A stretch of 64,000 bases of DNA from Adiantum capillus-veneris (Eukaryota; Streptophyta; Polypodiopsida; Polypodiales; Pteridaceae), in the NCBI GenBank assembly GCA_014529385.2, contig CM043945.1, positions 139,728,241-139,792,240 on the forward strand, given 5' to 3'. A program made the translations under genes and the position numbers. Each line of letters starts with the position of its first letter. Positions within the stretch are counted from its first letter, which is position 1. The notes under the pieces were generated by a model. It ran no database searches, was not told where the DNA came from, and was given only the letters and a program-made list of their open reading frames with translations. Positions 48,685-59,404 of this stretch are shown piece after piece.

Positions 48685-51021
48685 TCCACCCCCTCTAAAC
48701 CTGCACATCCTCCGGCATGTGCCAGCCTCATGGTAATTTGTGAAAGCAATTGTATCCCCTGTCATCCCATGACCTCGTCCAGGATCATATGGGTAACTCA
48801 AAAAATTGTATTGTACTAAGCATTGAGATTCTCCGCATCTTTTAATTCCTCTCGGATCAGAAGGAATTGTTATATACATCTGTCTCCAAAACATCTGTAG
48901 AAAATCTCCATTATGCGCAAAATCTTCAGAACGAAGAGACATAAGTTCCTCATCCTCCTCTTCAAAAAACACTTCTAGGCTTCCTGTAATATACTCGAAA
49001 GATTTTTGAAACTGCACTTCAACCTTCTCTCCAACCTGTAAATCCATATGTACCTCTTTCGCATAGAAGTCTGAATCTGCATTCTCAAACGAATCCTCTA
49101 GATAGCCTTTCTCAACATCGAGAGAAACCTCAGAAATATGCATGGTAAACCTCTCATCAATTCTCTCACCTTTTACCAAATACCTCTCCAGCTTTACATC
49201 ATAAAACTTTGCATACCTCTCAAATATGGTGTCTAATTCTCTTTCCAAATCATCCTGTTAGGTATGCTCCCGGTCACTTGTAACCGACTGCTCAAAAACC
49301 TCCTTGGAGTTAGTCTCTGCCACAATATCTTCACCCCTTCTTCCTTTTTGACCCATCCCTAAATTATTTTCAACTGCATCATGTCTCCACTCATCTAGGG
49401 AGAACCCTTCTTCATTACATGACTCTGGTGTCAGCATAGAGCTAGCATCCTCTTCTTGCTTCAAGGCATCACCATGTATACCCTTCCTATCCATAGCAGA
49501 TAGATGCTCACAAACCTGCTTGCAATTTATACCCTGTGACACAAGACCTAAATCCCTTTTATGCCTCAGATATTGTTTGCATACCTGCAGGCAATCAAAA
49601 TTCTTAGAACCCTGTATAGTAGGCACTTTATGGCAAGCATTTTTATTTGCATCTTCACACAGATTAGAAATATCACCCCAATCACAGACCATATCCGAAG
49701 AGGTTTCTTGCTCTTCTACTCTATCCTCTGATGTCACTTCAACCTCTATAGCATTCCCAAACACTTCTCTATCTTTGATTTGTGAATCTTGAAGATTCAT
49801 AGCTTCATCCGCACAAACCCAATCCTCATTCGGAGAATCTGCATCTGTCATTCCTTCCTCTACCATGGAATTGTGAAAGCTTGCTGCATCTAGCTCTAAA
49901 TAAGGCACAATTTTATGAGTCATCTGCATCACATCTACTACCCCATATATACAAGACATACATATTACTCTGTCAATGCACTCCTCTTCTTCCACCTCGT
50001 CTAGCTGAGGTACTTCACAATCCGCAATGCTACTAGCAGAGCTATACTCACAAAGGAAGAGATTTTCAGTCACCCCCTCTAAATTAGCACTTTCGCAGCT
50101 AGGCATATCCATTTGGGTAGTACCACATGCATCAAACTCTCATAGGAAAGAATTGATAATGACTTCTTCATCCTGGTATATGTCTTCATCATAGGCATCC
50201 GGATCTTCTAAACTTGGCAAAAGTTCCTGGATCTGCTCAAAAGTAGATTTTAGCACATCACTAATATAGCCGTCTTCTACCTGTTTTCCCTTCACATCCT
50301 CTGTCAAAACCATAGCATCCTCATCCTTGTATATACACTCATGTGCATCTTCAAACGAATCAAAAGGAGCGTCCAAATCATCTATTATAGCCGACGAGTT
50401 TGCATCATCCTCTAAGTCTCTTTGAGCCGTTTTAGGCGCTTGGATAGCATCATGAGACTCATTATCTTGAGATACGAAAGTTAAAAGACCCAAACGTGCA
50501 TAAATAGCTTCCACTATGTCTGCTTCATTTGCATAGAATAAATTGGCATCTTGCAAAAGATATGCATCTATAACTGCTTCTAAATTAGCCTGTATGGATG
50601 TGTTGACACTTGCATGGCTTACAGGAGACACCAACTCTAGCTGGTCACATCCACTTCCACTCTGCTCCATCTCTTGGTCTTGATGTTCCAAGCATACCTG
50701 TGTTATAACTGTAGAAAACTCACCCCAGTTGCTTGCATATACACTTGCATAGTCTTGAACTTGGTGCTTGAAATCATCACTCACAAGTTCAACAAATGAT
50801 GCAATCATTCGAGCTTCTGGAATTGCTTGAAGCCTCATCTCTGTCACATAGCACTCAAGATATCCTTCTGGATCATAGCCTTCGAATATATTAAGCTCAT
50901 TGTATACGGATTGCCTAGCGCTTTCAATTGCTTTTTGAATCCGGTCTTCTTCTTCAAGCCATTTGCATCTGTCTGCAAGCTCTTTCATTTCAGCATATAG
51001 CTGCTCCACTTTGCTAGCCAT
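48661..51021 (-). pseudogene. Acidic Gag-like protein of element B, two stops
   Basis: A single frame of 787 codons from ATG at 51021 is interrupted only by TGA at 50140-50142 and TAA at 49258-49260. The last eight codons run into the LTR. The N-terminus is a charged helical stretch (VEQLYAEMKELADRCKWLEE). Then comes the Gag-like core IFEGYDPEGYLECYVTEMRL with MIASFVELVSDDFKHQVQDY, and LEAVIDAYLLQDANLFYANE. A long acidic middle has KQVCEHLS-type Cys motifs. The C-terminal DTIFERYAKFYDVKLERYL/GERIDERF segment aligns with element A, and YPYDPG is near the end. Nothing resembles a protease or polymerase. Element B keeps this frame better than element A. Confidence 0.75.
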
Positions 51022-51048
51022 CTTTACGTACTCTCACCCCGGCTTGTT

Positions 51049-51064
51049 CACGTCGAGTTCACCA
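51049..51064 (-). promoter_or_regulatory. Primer-binding site of element B
   Basis: TGGTGAACTCGACGTG on the minus strand, six bases from the LTR. It shares 14 of 16 positions with element A and is followed by the same GAGCCGGGG-like/AAGCCGGGG stretch. Confidence 0.7.
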
Positions 51065-51070
51065 GAAATA

Positions 51071-51891
51071 TGTCGAGAAATTTGCGGTCTTGCTAGGAAA
51101 GCACCGGGCTTATGGCTGTGAGAGTTTGTGAGAGAACTCAACAAAAACTATATGAAGGAGTTAAACCATAGATGCCATGAAGACAAGGGTTTGGAAAGAA
51201 GTGCAATCAAAGAAGACCCACTCTTTCTCTCTTGCACTCACACACACAAAGAAAGAACACAAAAGAGAATGTGAAAATAACACAAAGATGAAAACATCAA
51301 GGCTATGGTCATATCGTATCATGGGTAGTATGAAAGGGTTAATAGACGAGTTAATGGAATTCAATCTTGGCTGACCAAATAGGCTACGAATTGTTCTTTG
51401 GAATTGTAGTTTTGTGCTTACCATAATATATATATTTTGTCTAGTGCTTGGGATTAATTATGTGTACAAATCCTCTTGGTTCATAGCAAGATAACTACGC
51501 TTACGTCAAAATAAAAGTTATAGTCTATGAGAGGTAGTATGATGGGATCCGGTGATAGAAGTATTTCATTGAGCCTTTCTGGGCCAAAGAGAAACACTAT
51601 ACGTTGTTGAAAGTGTATTTTACGGCTAATCCATACGTTAATTCTAATAGATCGTACAGAGTGAAAGCGATAGAAATTATCATCATGTGGGTTATTCATT
51701 TAGGATAGTATGTGAGAAATGTAGATATGAGAGAAGTGAAGAGATGAGAAGTTTCCCTCCCAAGCCCTATTCTTGCCCGTAGGCAATAAGGATACTGCGG
51801 GGAGAGATGTACCTGTAGCAAAGAGAACCTAGAATTTGTAGAGAGGATGAATTACTAAGAGTGAGAGAGATAGGTTTGGTTAAGGAGATGA

Positions 51892-51966
<75 letters not shown>

Positions 51967-53137
51967 ATTAGAGATGAAAAAGAAAACAACAAGAAATCAA
52001 GAAAACATCAATGTAGAACATATCTTACTTGACAAACCCTTCGGCACCATTATTGACGGAGAGAGAAGAAGAGTGGATAATTCCACTTTGATTGATACAC
52101 CAAGTGCAAGACCTTCTTTTATTAGAGTTGATCTTCCAAGGTTAGCTTGTTGCAAGAATGGCTAGTCTTCTTCTAGGAGAAAGTGTAGGCTTAGGCTTAT
52201 GTTAACGACTAAGTACAATTTGGCATTACTACTCCCTCCCTCATGAATTCCTCTCATCAATGGCTTGAATGCTTGAGTTGTTTTCAAGGAAGAAGAGGTC
52301 CCCTTTTATAGGGTAAAGGGAACCTCCAAGGGTTTACACAAGAAGAGAGGAGCCAGTGTGAATAGAAATTGGAAAAGTTGGAAATGTTTTGTCCCTGCAT
52401 GATGTGGGCAGATTGGGCTCCAGTATTTTGATCATATCTCCTCAATCGTGGCTCCAAATAAAAAAGTAAAAATATGGACAGAAAATTCAGCGTATTAGCT
52501 TCGATTTTTATTTTAAAATTGTTCTTTAATTCAGATTGGAACCTTGTGTAAAAAAATCATGAAAATAGGGTCCATTTCTGGCAGCAAAAGTCTTCCTGTG
52601 GTCCCCTTAGCTTAGACTTTCATTTGATTCCAAAGGACACCTCATGCCATATGAAAGCATGAAATTGCTCCTTGACAAAGCTTTGTAATTATGCTTGCAA
52701 TAATGCATTAAAATAAGTGTATCTTTGAAATCATGCCACCTAGTGTCCCACTAGGATTTGACTCCCCCCTAGTAGCTATTTAAAAAGAAATATAAGAAAA
52801 ATATGAAAAATACATAGAATATATATATATTGGAGTTTACCCTAGATATAGGATCTAGATAAGGTGTGAGATGATAATGAGATAGTAGAGATAAAGAATC
52901 AATGCTTTTTTGCCCCAAGTTAAAGAGGCGGAGCTATTGACGCTTTTCCCATAGTATTTTATGATGGTAAAGTAAGAATAGATTACCTCTGAGATAAATA
53001 ATAGGATGAGATAGAAATCATATTATTATACTTAAATATGTATATGTTGATTATAGGAAACATAACTATGTATCTAAAAAGTTACAAGATAAATCTTGTA
53101 GCATGCGTTCCCACTATGTATGTGTCACACCACGACA
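51071..53137 (-). repeat. 5' LTR of element B
   Basis: 2067 bp, partner of 46645-48684. It has TATAAAA on the minus strand at 52304-52310 and a (TA)n run of about 69 bp at 51895-51963, against about 30 bp in the partner. Confidence 0.9.
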
Positions 53138-53260
53138 GCGCCTCAAGCGAGGGATTGCCCTTTTACACTTGGGGCAAGGACAAAGGAGTTTGTCCTTGAG
53201 CCACAGAATCGCGTTCAGGGCCTCCAAGGGGGCCATGATCATCCTAGTCGATGTCCTGCA
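53138..53260 (-). pseudogene. CACTA transposase N-terminal cysteine domain
   Basis: MAPLEALNAILWLKDKL is followed by LCPCPKCKRAIPRLRR, matching the CxCxxC/R-rich start of the transposase-associated domain in CACTA TPases. The next residues are found beyond element B, from 46644 downward (HVENEGLW), in frame once a 4-bp duplication is discounted. Confidence 0.65.
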
Positions 53261-53918
53261 CATGCAAAAAATAGAGAGGATGTTTAATTCAAAACATTTA
53301 TATTTAATCATATGTGTCCTAAAAAATAAACAATTAATTAGAAAAAATTGTATATTTCAATAAAAAAAGAAAAATGACTATAGTTTCAAAGAGAATAAAG
53401 TGCAACAATGAGTGCTACAATTTTTTAAAAATAAAGTAAAATTGGTGTGCGCACTAAATGGGTTAATTTTTAACCGCAAATATCTAAAAGTACTAAAAAA
53501 ATGTACTTAAAAAAGTACTACAAAAATAAGTCCTCATAAAAAAAGTAAAAGTCCTCATTAAAAAACTCAAAAGGCTAAAAAAGCAAATTATTGATATCTA
53601 AGGATAGAGGGGGTGGTTTGTACCCCCCCCCCCCCCCTTCCCCTCTCCTTTGAAATGACGTTGTGTGATAATGGACGTGGTAATAGCTGCGATAATATCC
53701 GCTGTAATGATTGGCACGTCAAAAAGGAAGAAGGACAGAGTATACTGTGTTTTTGCGACATACTCTATCCTCTTCCTCTCCGCCATCGTGCCTGCTCCAA
53801 GCTCCCTCCTACCTACTCCACCTCCCACACCCTCACTCTCTCTCTCTCTCTCTCTCTCTCTCCCTTTCCCTTGTCCATCTCTCTCCACCTTCTTCCTCAC
53901 ACAAATAAAAGAACACAT

Positions 53919-53994
<76 letters not shown>

Positions 53995-54158
53995 TATAAG
54001 TTAGGGTTCAAGGAGGAGTTTTGGTTCGTTTGCGACAGAGTCATCGAAGGGGGTTTACCGTGATTGTCTTTGGACACTCAACCTAACGGAAAACCTTTCT
54101 ACTACTTAAGGTAATCACAAAACATCCCCCCCTCCCTCTTTCCCTATTGTATTCTACT

Positions 54159-54196
<38 letters not shown>

Positions 54197-54228
54197 TTAC
54201 ATGCATAAATGTAGAAAAAGAGCGAGCG

Positions 54229-54303
<75 letters not shown>

Positions 54304-54470
54304 CCTCATTCATTTGGCATAGGGTGCTTAGTGACATAGATGCAATCTTCTTGCGTGTAGTTGTGATATGTAAGATTTGTTTGTAAATGAATGTGTGTGG
54401 TAGATTTGTTAGGAAATTGATTATGAGAGAAATAGAGAAAGAGATAGATAGAGAGAAAGAGAGAAGTGGA

Positions 54471-54522
<52 letters not shown>

Positions 54523-54537
54523 GGGAGAGAGAGGGAG

Positions 54538-54610
<73 letters not shown>

Positions 54611-54692
54611 AGAGAGGAAAGGAGGGAGAGAAAGAGAGAGAGAAATAGAGAAACGGAAAGGGGAAGAGAAAGAGAGAGAAATAGAGAAAGGG

Positions 54693-54746
<54 letters not shown>

Positions 54747-55023
54747 GATAAAGAAATAGGGAGATAAAGATCAATGGTTGTAGGCGAAGAAACCATTTTA
54801 TGGTGTGTGCAGTGAGGGTATGCTTTTGCTTCTGTAGAGTGCTTTGAAAAAGACCTTCTTTGCATGAAGCCGATGGAATTCAGAAATTACTTTCTACTTT
54901 CTTCTCCTTACCTTCTCTATCTTTCTCTCTCTCTCTTCCTATCTCTTTCTCCCCATAGACGCGGCATTAGGTTGGGCTGCTTTCAATGGTACCGTACCTC
55001 AGAATGGAGGCAGGCATGCAATG
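53261..55023. other. Intergenic, microsatellite-rich
   Basis: No gene is seen. It holds a C-run (about 53621-53637), (CT)n about 53832-53861, (CA)n about 53920-53992, (CA)n about 54160-54194, (GA)n about 54231-54300, GA runs about 54475-54516 and 54694-54742, and (GATA)n about 54539-54567. Open frames reading as Ser-Leu, Arg-Glu or Thr-His repeats are repeat artefacts. The last five bases (CAATG) should be the left target duplication of copia element 2. Confidence 0.8.
54139..54745. repeat. Compound CA/GA/GATA microsatellite cluster
   Basis: Successive CA, GA and GATA tracts with short interruptions cover about 600 bp. The plus strand is almost pure purine from about 54420 to 54760. Confidence 0.9.
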
Positions 55024-55215
55024 TGAAGGAGTACGAGCGGAAGTGCGATGCGAGAGAGAGTGCGAGAAGAAGAGCACGATGATATGGTAAACTCGCTCTA
55101 CTCTAATGTGTAGAGCATAGCGAGTTCTTATTAGGTTTTTACAAAAGAATATGTGTACATACCTGGTGGCCCGCCCACTTACCTGGGCGACCACATTGGG
55201 ATTTATACCCCAACA
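55024..55215 (-). repeat. 3' LTR of copia element 2
   Basis: 192 bp, same ends and length as the LTRs of element 1, with several substitutions. Confidence 0.92.
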
Positions 55216-55304
55216 ACCTCCCACTTAAAGTCCAATGTGGTACTTTAAGTGTGAGAGAAGCTACTATACAAGCTAATATACAAGAGATGTAGAGAAGTGA
55301 TGTA

Positions 55305-56963
55305 CTACCCTACACCTAACTGCTTGCGAAAATGCGCAAAGCTCTCTGAGGGAAGTCCTTTTGTAAGTAGATCAACAGGATTTTCTGTGGTGTGAACTTT
55401 GACAAGCTGAAGTTGCTTATCCTCGAGCATTTCCCTGATGAAATGATACTTCACATCCACATGCTTTGTCTTTGAGTGATAAACTGGATTGCAAGCCAAT
55501 TGTATAGCACTTTGACTATCACAATATAACACAAGCATCTCTTCTTTGATTCCCAAATCTGTTACTAGTCGATTAAGCCAAATTGATTCTTTGCATGCCT
55601 CTGATGCTGCAACATATTCACCCTCTGTAGTAGACTGAGTAACACAATCTTGTAATCTATAACGCCATGATATTGCTCCACCAGCCAATGTAAAGACATA
55701 GCCTGACGTAGACCTTCGGTTGTCTAAGTCACCTGCATAATCTGAGTCTATAAAACCCTTTACACTTAGCTCCTGACTCCCATAGCATATGCGCATACTC
55801 TTTGTAGCTTTCAGGTATCTCAATATTCCTTTCATTGCCTCCCAATGTTTCTTGCCTGGGTTTGACATGTATCGACTTACTACTCCCACTGCAAATGCAA
55901 TGTCTGGGTGAGTAGCAATCATTGCATACATCAAACTACCCACTACAGACGCATATGGAATCTTATCCATTTCAGCCTGTTCTTCCTCAGACACAGGACA
56001 ATCTTGTTTGCTAAGTTTCACATATGGTGGCAATGGAACACTCAATGCCTTTCCCTTCTCCATATTGAAACGTTGCAAAACCTTGTCAATATACTCTGTT
56101 TGAGATAACCAAATCAACTTCTATGATCCGTCTCTCTCAATGCGCATACCAAGTATATGACTTGCCTCACCCATGTCTTTCATTTCAAACGATTTTTCCA
56201 TCTTTGACTTCAAAGCTGAAATTTCTTCCAAGTGCTTCCCAGCAATCAACATGTCATCCACATACAAAATAAGGATCAGACAACTACCATCCTTAGCCTT
56301 CTTTGTATATAGACAGTGATCGAACTCACTACATTTGTAGCCTTGAGAAAGCATAAACTTGTGGAATTTATGGTACCATGGCCTCGATGATTGTTTTAAG
56401 CCATAAAGACTCTTTAACAACTGGCATACCAAATCTTCCTTGCCTTTCTCAACAAACCCTTCTGGCTGCTACATGTAAATTTCCACATCTAATTCACCAT
56501 GCAAGAACGCTGTCTTTACATCCATTTGGTGCAACACCAAATCTAATATGGCAACCAATGCAAGAAAGCATCTCAATGTAGTCATCTTGACCACCGGAGA
56601 GAAGACTTCATCAAAGTCAATGCCTTGTTCTTGCTTAAAGCCCTTGGCAACAAGCCTTGCTTTGTACTTTGGCTGACTGTCATGAGCGGTGATCTTATAC
56701 CTGTAAACCCATTTGCAAGGTAGAGCATTTTTGCCCTGTGGTAATTTAACTAAATTCCATGTCTGGTTTTTATGCAGAGCTGTCATCTCTGACTGCATGG
56801 ACAATTTCCAATTCCCGGAGTCCTTCATTTGCACTGCTTCCTTATAACATGAAGGCTCATTGTAATCAGTCAACATGACATAGTTCATAGATGGAACAAA
56901 CCTATCAGGAGGTTGCGTGATACGTCCAGATCTACGCAAAATAGGTGGCTCAGGATCAGCCAC
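55305..56963 (-). pseudogene. Copia element 2 RT-RNase H, broken
   Basis: Same motif order as element 1 (DVKTAFLHGELDVEIYM, SLYGLKQSSRPWY, YVDDMLIAG, STTEGEYVAASEACKE). Stops occur near 56118 and 56466, and a frame change lies near 56960. The usual RNase H TTEAEY reads TTEGEY here. It keeps the G at the point where element 1 has its frameshift. Confidence 0.88.
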
Positions 56964-57883
56964 AACGTGTGGTCCACTCTATCCTGTCCTTGCTCCTCTT
57001 GAGCCCTGACATTTTGTCTTGCACGTGCAGGTCCATATTCTTGGAAGACAACTCTTGTAATCTCCTCAACCCTCTCTGGTTTAGAATGATATTTGGCTTC
57101 ATTAAAGTGAACATCATTGCTGCGGATAACCTTTCTGGATTCGGGATCCCAAAGTCTGTACCCCATCTCACCAGAATTACCATAGCCTAGAAAGATGCAC
57201 TTTCTACTCTTTGGCTCAAGTTTGTTCCTAAATTCCTTTCGAACATGAGTATATGCCTGACGGCCAAAGACTCTGAGATGCTTGTATGAGGGCATTTTGC
57301 CTGACCATACCATCTCTGCCACTGAATCCTTCTGCAAAACCTTGCTAGGAGATCTATTTATAAGATGAACAGCTGTTGATACAGCTTTAGCCCAAAACCC
57401 ATTTGGCAGTTGTGCATTAGACAACATACTTCTGACCTTCTCTTGTATGGTCCTATTCATCCTCTCAGCAACACCATTTTAAAGAGGATTGTAAGGAGCA
57501 GTAAGTTCACGTTTTATACCTTTTGACTCACAAAAGTCCTGAAAGGCCTTTGAAACATACTCTCCACCATTGTCAGTGCGTAAGCATTTAAGCTTCTTGC
57601 CACTCTGATTCTCCACAAGTGCCACAAACGTTTTGAAAACACTAAACGCTTCATCCTTGTGCTTGAGAAAGTAAACCCATACTTTCCTCGAGTAATCATC
57701 TATAAATGTCATAAAGTAAGAAGCTCCCCCTAGAGATAGGTTAGGCATAGGTCCACACAAATCACTATGAACAAGTGCCAACTGTGTATCTCTTCTACTG
57801 CTTCTATGCTTATGTGGCTGCTGTGTTTGCTTACCATATATACAATGTTCACAGAATTCAAAATCATTAAATGACAAGCTCAC
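56964..57883 (-). pseudogene. Copia element 2 integrase, truncated
   Basis: Contains FCEHCIYGK, DDYSRKVWVYF, LRTDNGGEY and ERMNRTIQEK, with a stop at about 57479 where the NPPQNGVAE stretch of element 1 would be. The N-terminal WHSRLGHM motif is lost at the deletion junction near 57880. Confidence 0.88.
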
Positions 57884-58528
57884 CGAAAGGATCTCAACAT
57901 TCGAGAATCCCCCAGCTCAATAAAACCTCAGTCGACCCTCAACAAAGGCTGCAGTAAATCTGACAGTACATAGACTTCCCACAGTTCATACATCCACAAA
58001 TTTCCCACTTTATGTTGTAGCCGCTGCGACGGTTGTTTGCTGCGTGACTCACAGCTAGCAAACCCTCAATAGACATACATCATCTCTGACAATACATGCC
58101 ATGTGGAAGTACTTGCAATGTCAGAATGAAATCTGGAATATCAAGCAGCAAACACAAGCTACCTGATGAACTAGTGGATGTCGTCTACAGTCTGTGTGTA
58201 GGTGCGCCCGTGTCGTATGTGACACGCCTCCAAGAACTGTGAGCCGTCCTTTGTTGTGTAGACAACCACAAATCAGCACTCTGGAAGTGTAGATATCCCC
58301 AGCACTTGCAGTCGAAGGCCAAAAACCCCAAATTTGCAGAGTCGGATCTGCACCCGCCGAGACCACGTAGTCGAAAATGGCCTGCGCAGAACTTTGTCGA
58401 AGCCGAACGGTGGCCGAGATGACCTCAGAATGAAATTCTGAGAACACCAAGCCCTTCGGGCTTACCCACAAGATTTGGGGCTGTGTCTTCGCCTGTCGAA
58501 TCTCAGTCCAATTTGAGCAAGTGACTCT
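57884..58528 (-). other. Leader remnant of copia element 2
   Basis: Corresponds to about 23166-23815 of element 1, including part of the leader segment shared with the Ty3-like element. A minus-strand open frame at 58121-58471 parallels the one in the leader of element 1. Confidence 0.8.
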
Positions 58529-59344
58529 TGTTAGGAAATAAGACGTAGCTAAATAGATAATTGAGTAGATTACTTAATGGAGAGAGACAGATTTATATAC
58601 ACGAGATTATAGAGTAGGGAGAGAGAGAGTACACACGATATACGTGGTTCACCCAATGTGGGCTACGTCCACGGGAAAGCAGCCACTCAATGGCTTTAGT
58701 ACTTCAAAACAAGAAGTAGTTTACAAAGGGATTATACCCTTAATGGAGCTCCCGCCTTGCTTCACTCTCACCACCTCACACTCACCTTGTTGCATCAACT
58801 TCACACTATGAAATGTGTGTAGAAATGGCCTCCTTTTATAGGCCAAAAGGGCTGCCCTCTCTTATGAGAGACAGCCATGTGTAGCCGCCCTTGTGCGAAT
58901 AAGTCCACATCGGACCCTCCAATCCGCCCATGTGTGGCCGCCCTTGAGAAGAAAAGTCCGCTTTTGAATTCGGCCACCGGCCATTGAATTCGGCCACCGG
59001 CCACTGGCCATTGACTTTCGACCATCGGCCACCGGCCATTGACTTCCGACCACCGGCCATCAGCCATTGACTACCGGCCACCGGCCAACCGACCGGTTGT
59101 TTCCCGGCCGCCGTTCGGCCATAATATTCCGGCGAAAAAGAATATTCCGGCGAAAAAAAAAGTCTCGGGGGCCTCCGCCCACGAGGCCTTTAAAGTTGCC
59201 CCTGATTCTTGTCTGTGAAAATTTTGGTTTCCGGTGAGTGATTGTCCTTCACGCACGATGGCTTCTCCTCATAATGGGGGCCTTACAAATGTGCGCTTTT
59301 ACCATAGAAAATTACAAAGGGTAAATCAGGCTCCATACTTAACA
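58529..59344 (-). repeat. 3' LTR of copia element 3
   Basis: 816 bp. It has TATAAAA on the minus strand at 58834-58840 and a GGCCACCGGCCATTGA-type minisatellite at about 58974-59093. The flanking polypurine tract is AAGTGGGAGAT on the minus strand. Confidence 0.94.
58974..59093. repeat. GGCCACCGGCCATTGA minisatellite in the LTR
   Basis: Seven or so units of about 14-21 bp, built from CGGCCACCGGCCATTGA with TTCGAC/TTCCGAC/CTACCGG spacers. The array is rich in palindromic CCGG and GGCC. The same array occurs in the other LTR at about 63804-63925. Confidence 0.88.
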
Positions 59345-59404
59345 ATCTCCCACTTGGAGACTGATCTCCAAACCAAACCTGTGACTGCTTTCCATTCTGG
59401 CTTC

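Larger units (their letters stand above)
46645..53137 (-). mobile_element. Element B: pol-less LTR retrotransposon related to element A
   Basis: This 6493-bp minus-strand element has LTRs 46645-48684 and 51071-53137 (TGTCGAG to CACGACA on the plus strand). The internal part is 2.39 kb, with primer-binding site 51049-51064, one long frame 51021-48661 carrying two stops, and a polypurine tract at 48685-48696. No protease, RT or integrase motif is visible. It sits in the N-terminal domain of a CACTA transposase. The flanks are GTGT (left) and GCGC (right); taking these as a decayed 4-bp duplication puts the CACTA frame back in register. Confidence 0.85.
43876..53260 (-). mobile_element. CACTA (En/Spm) transposon coding region, split by element B
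   Basis: Minus-strand fragments in order match a CACTA TPase. An N-terminal cysteine-rich domain is at about 53250-53138. It continues from 46644, after element B is subtracted, followed by the TNP2 core (46.4-45.5 kb), a DUF4218-like part (45455-44976), a DUF4216-like part (44587-44250) and an acidic tail (44124-43876). Terminal CACTA repeats were not found on either side, so the true ends are unknown and the coordinates cover only coding remnants. Confidence 0.8.
55024..58528 (-). mobile_element. Ty1/copia element 2, defective, interrupted by copia element 3
   Basis: A second copy of the family of copia element 1. The 3' LTR is 55024-55215 (192 bp) and the polypurine tract 55216-55226. Decayed RT-RNase H and integrase run to about 57880, followed directly by leader sequence. 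Gag and protease (about 1.8 kb by comparison with copy 1) are missing at that junction. The leader breaks off at 58528 inside GTGACTCT, where copia element 3 begins. The rest of the leader and the 5' LTR should lie beyond the window. Confidence 0.9.

Noticed and set aside
43640-53700. Search for CACTA terminal repeats around the transposase
   Set aside because: No CACTAC-type inverted ends were found in the flanks, so element borders were not called.
53598-54865. Long Ser-Leu and Thr-His frames
   Set aside because: Produced by CT, GA and CA tracts; no motif or composition of a real protein.
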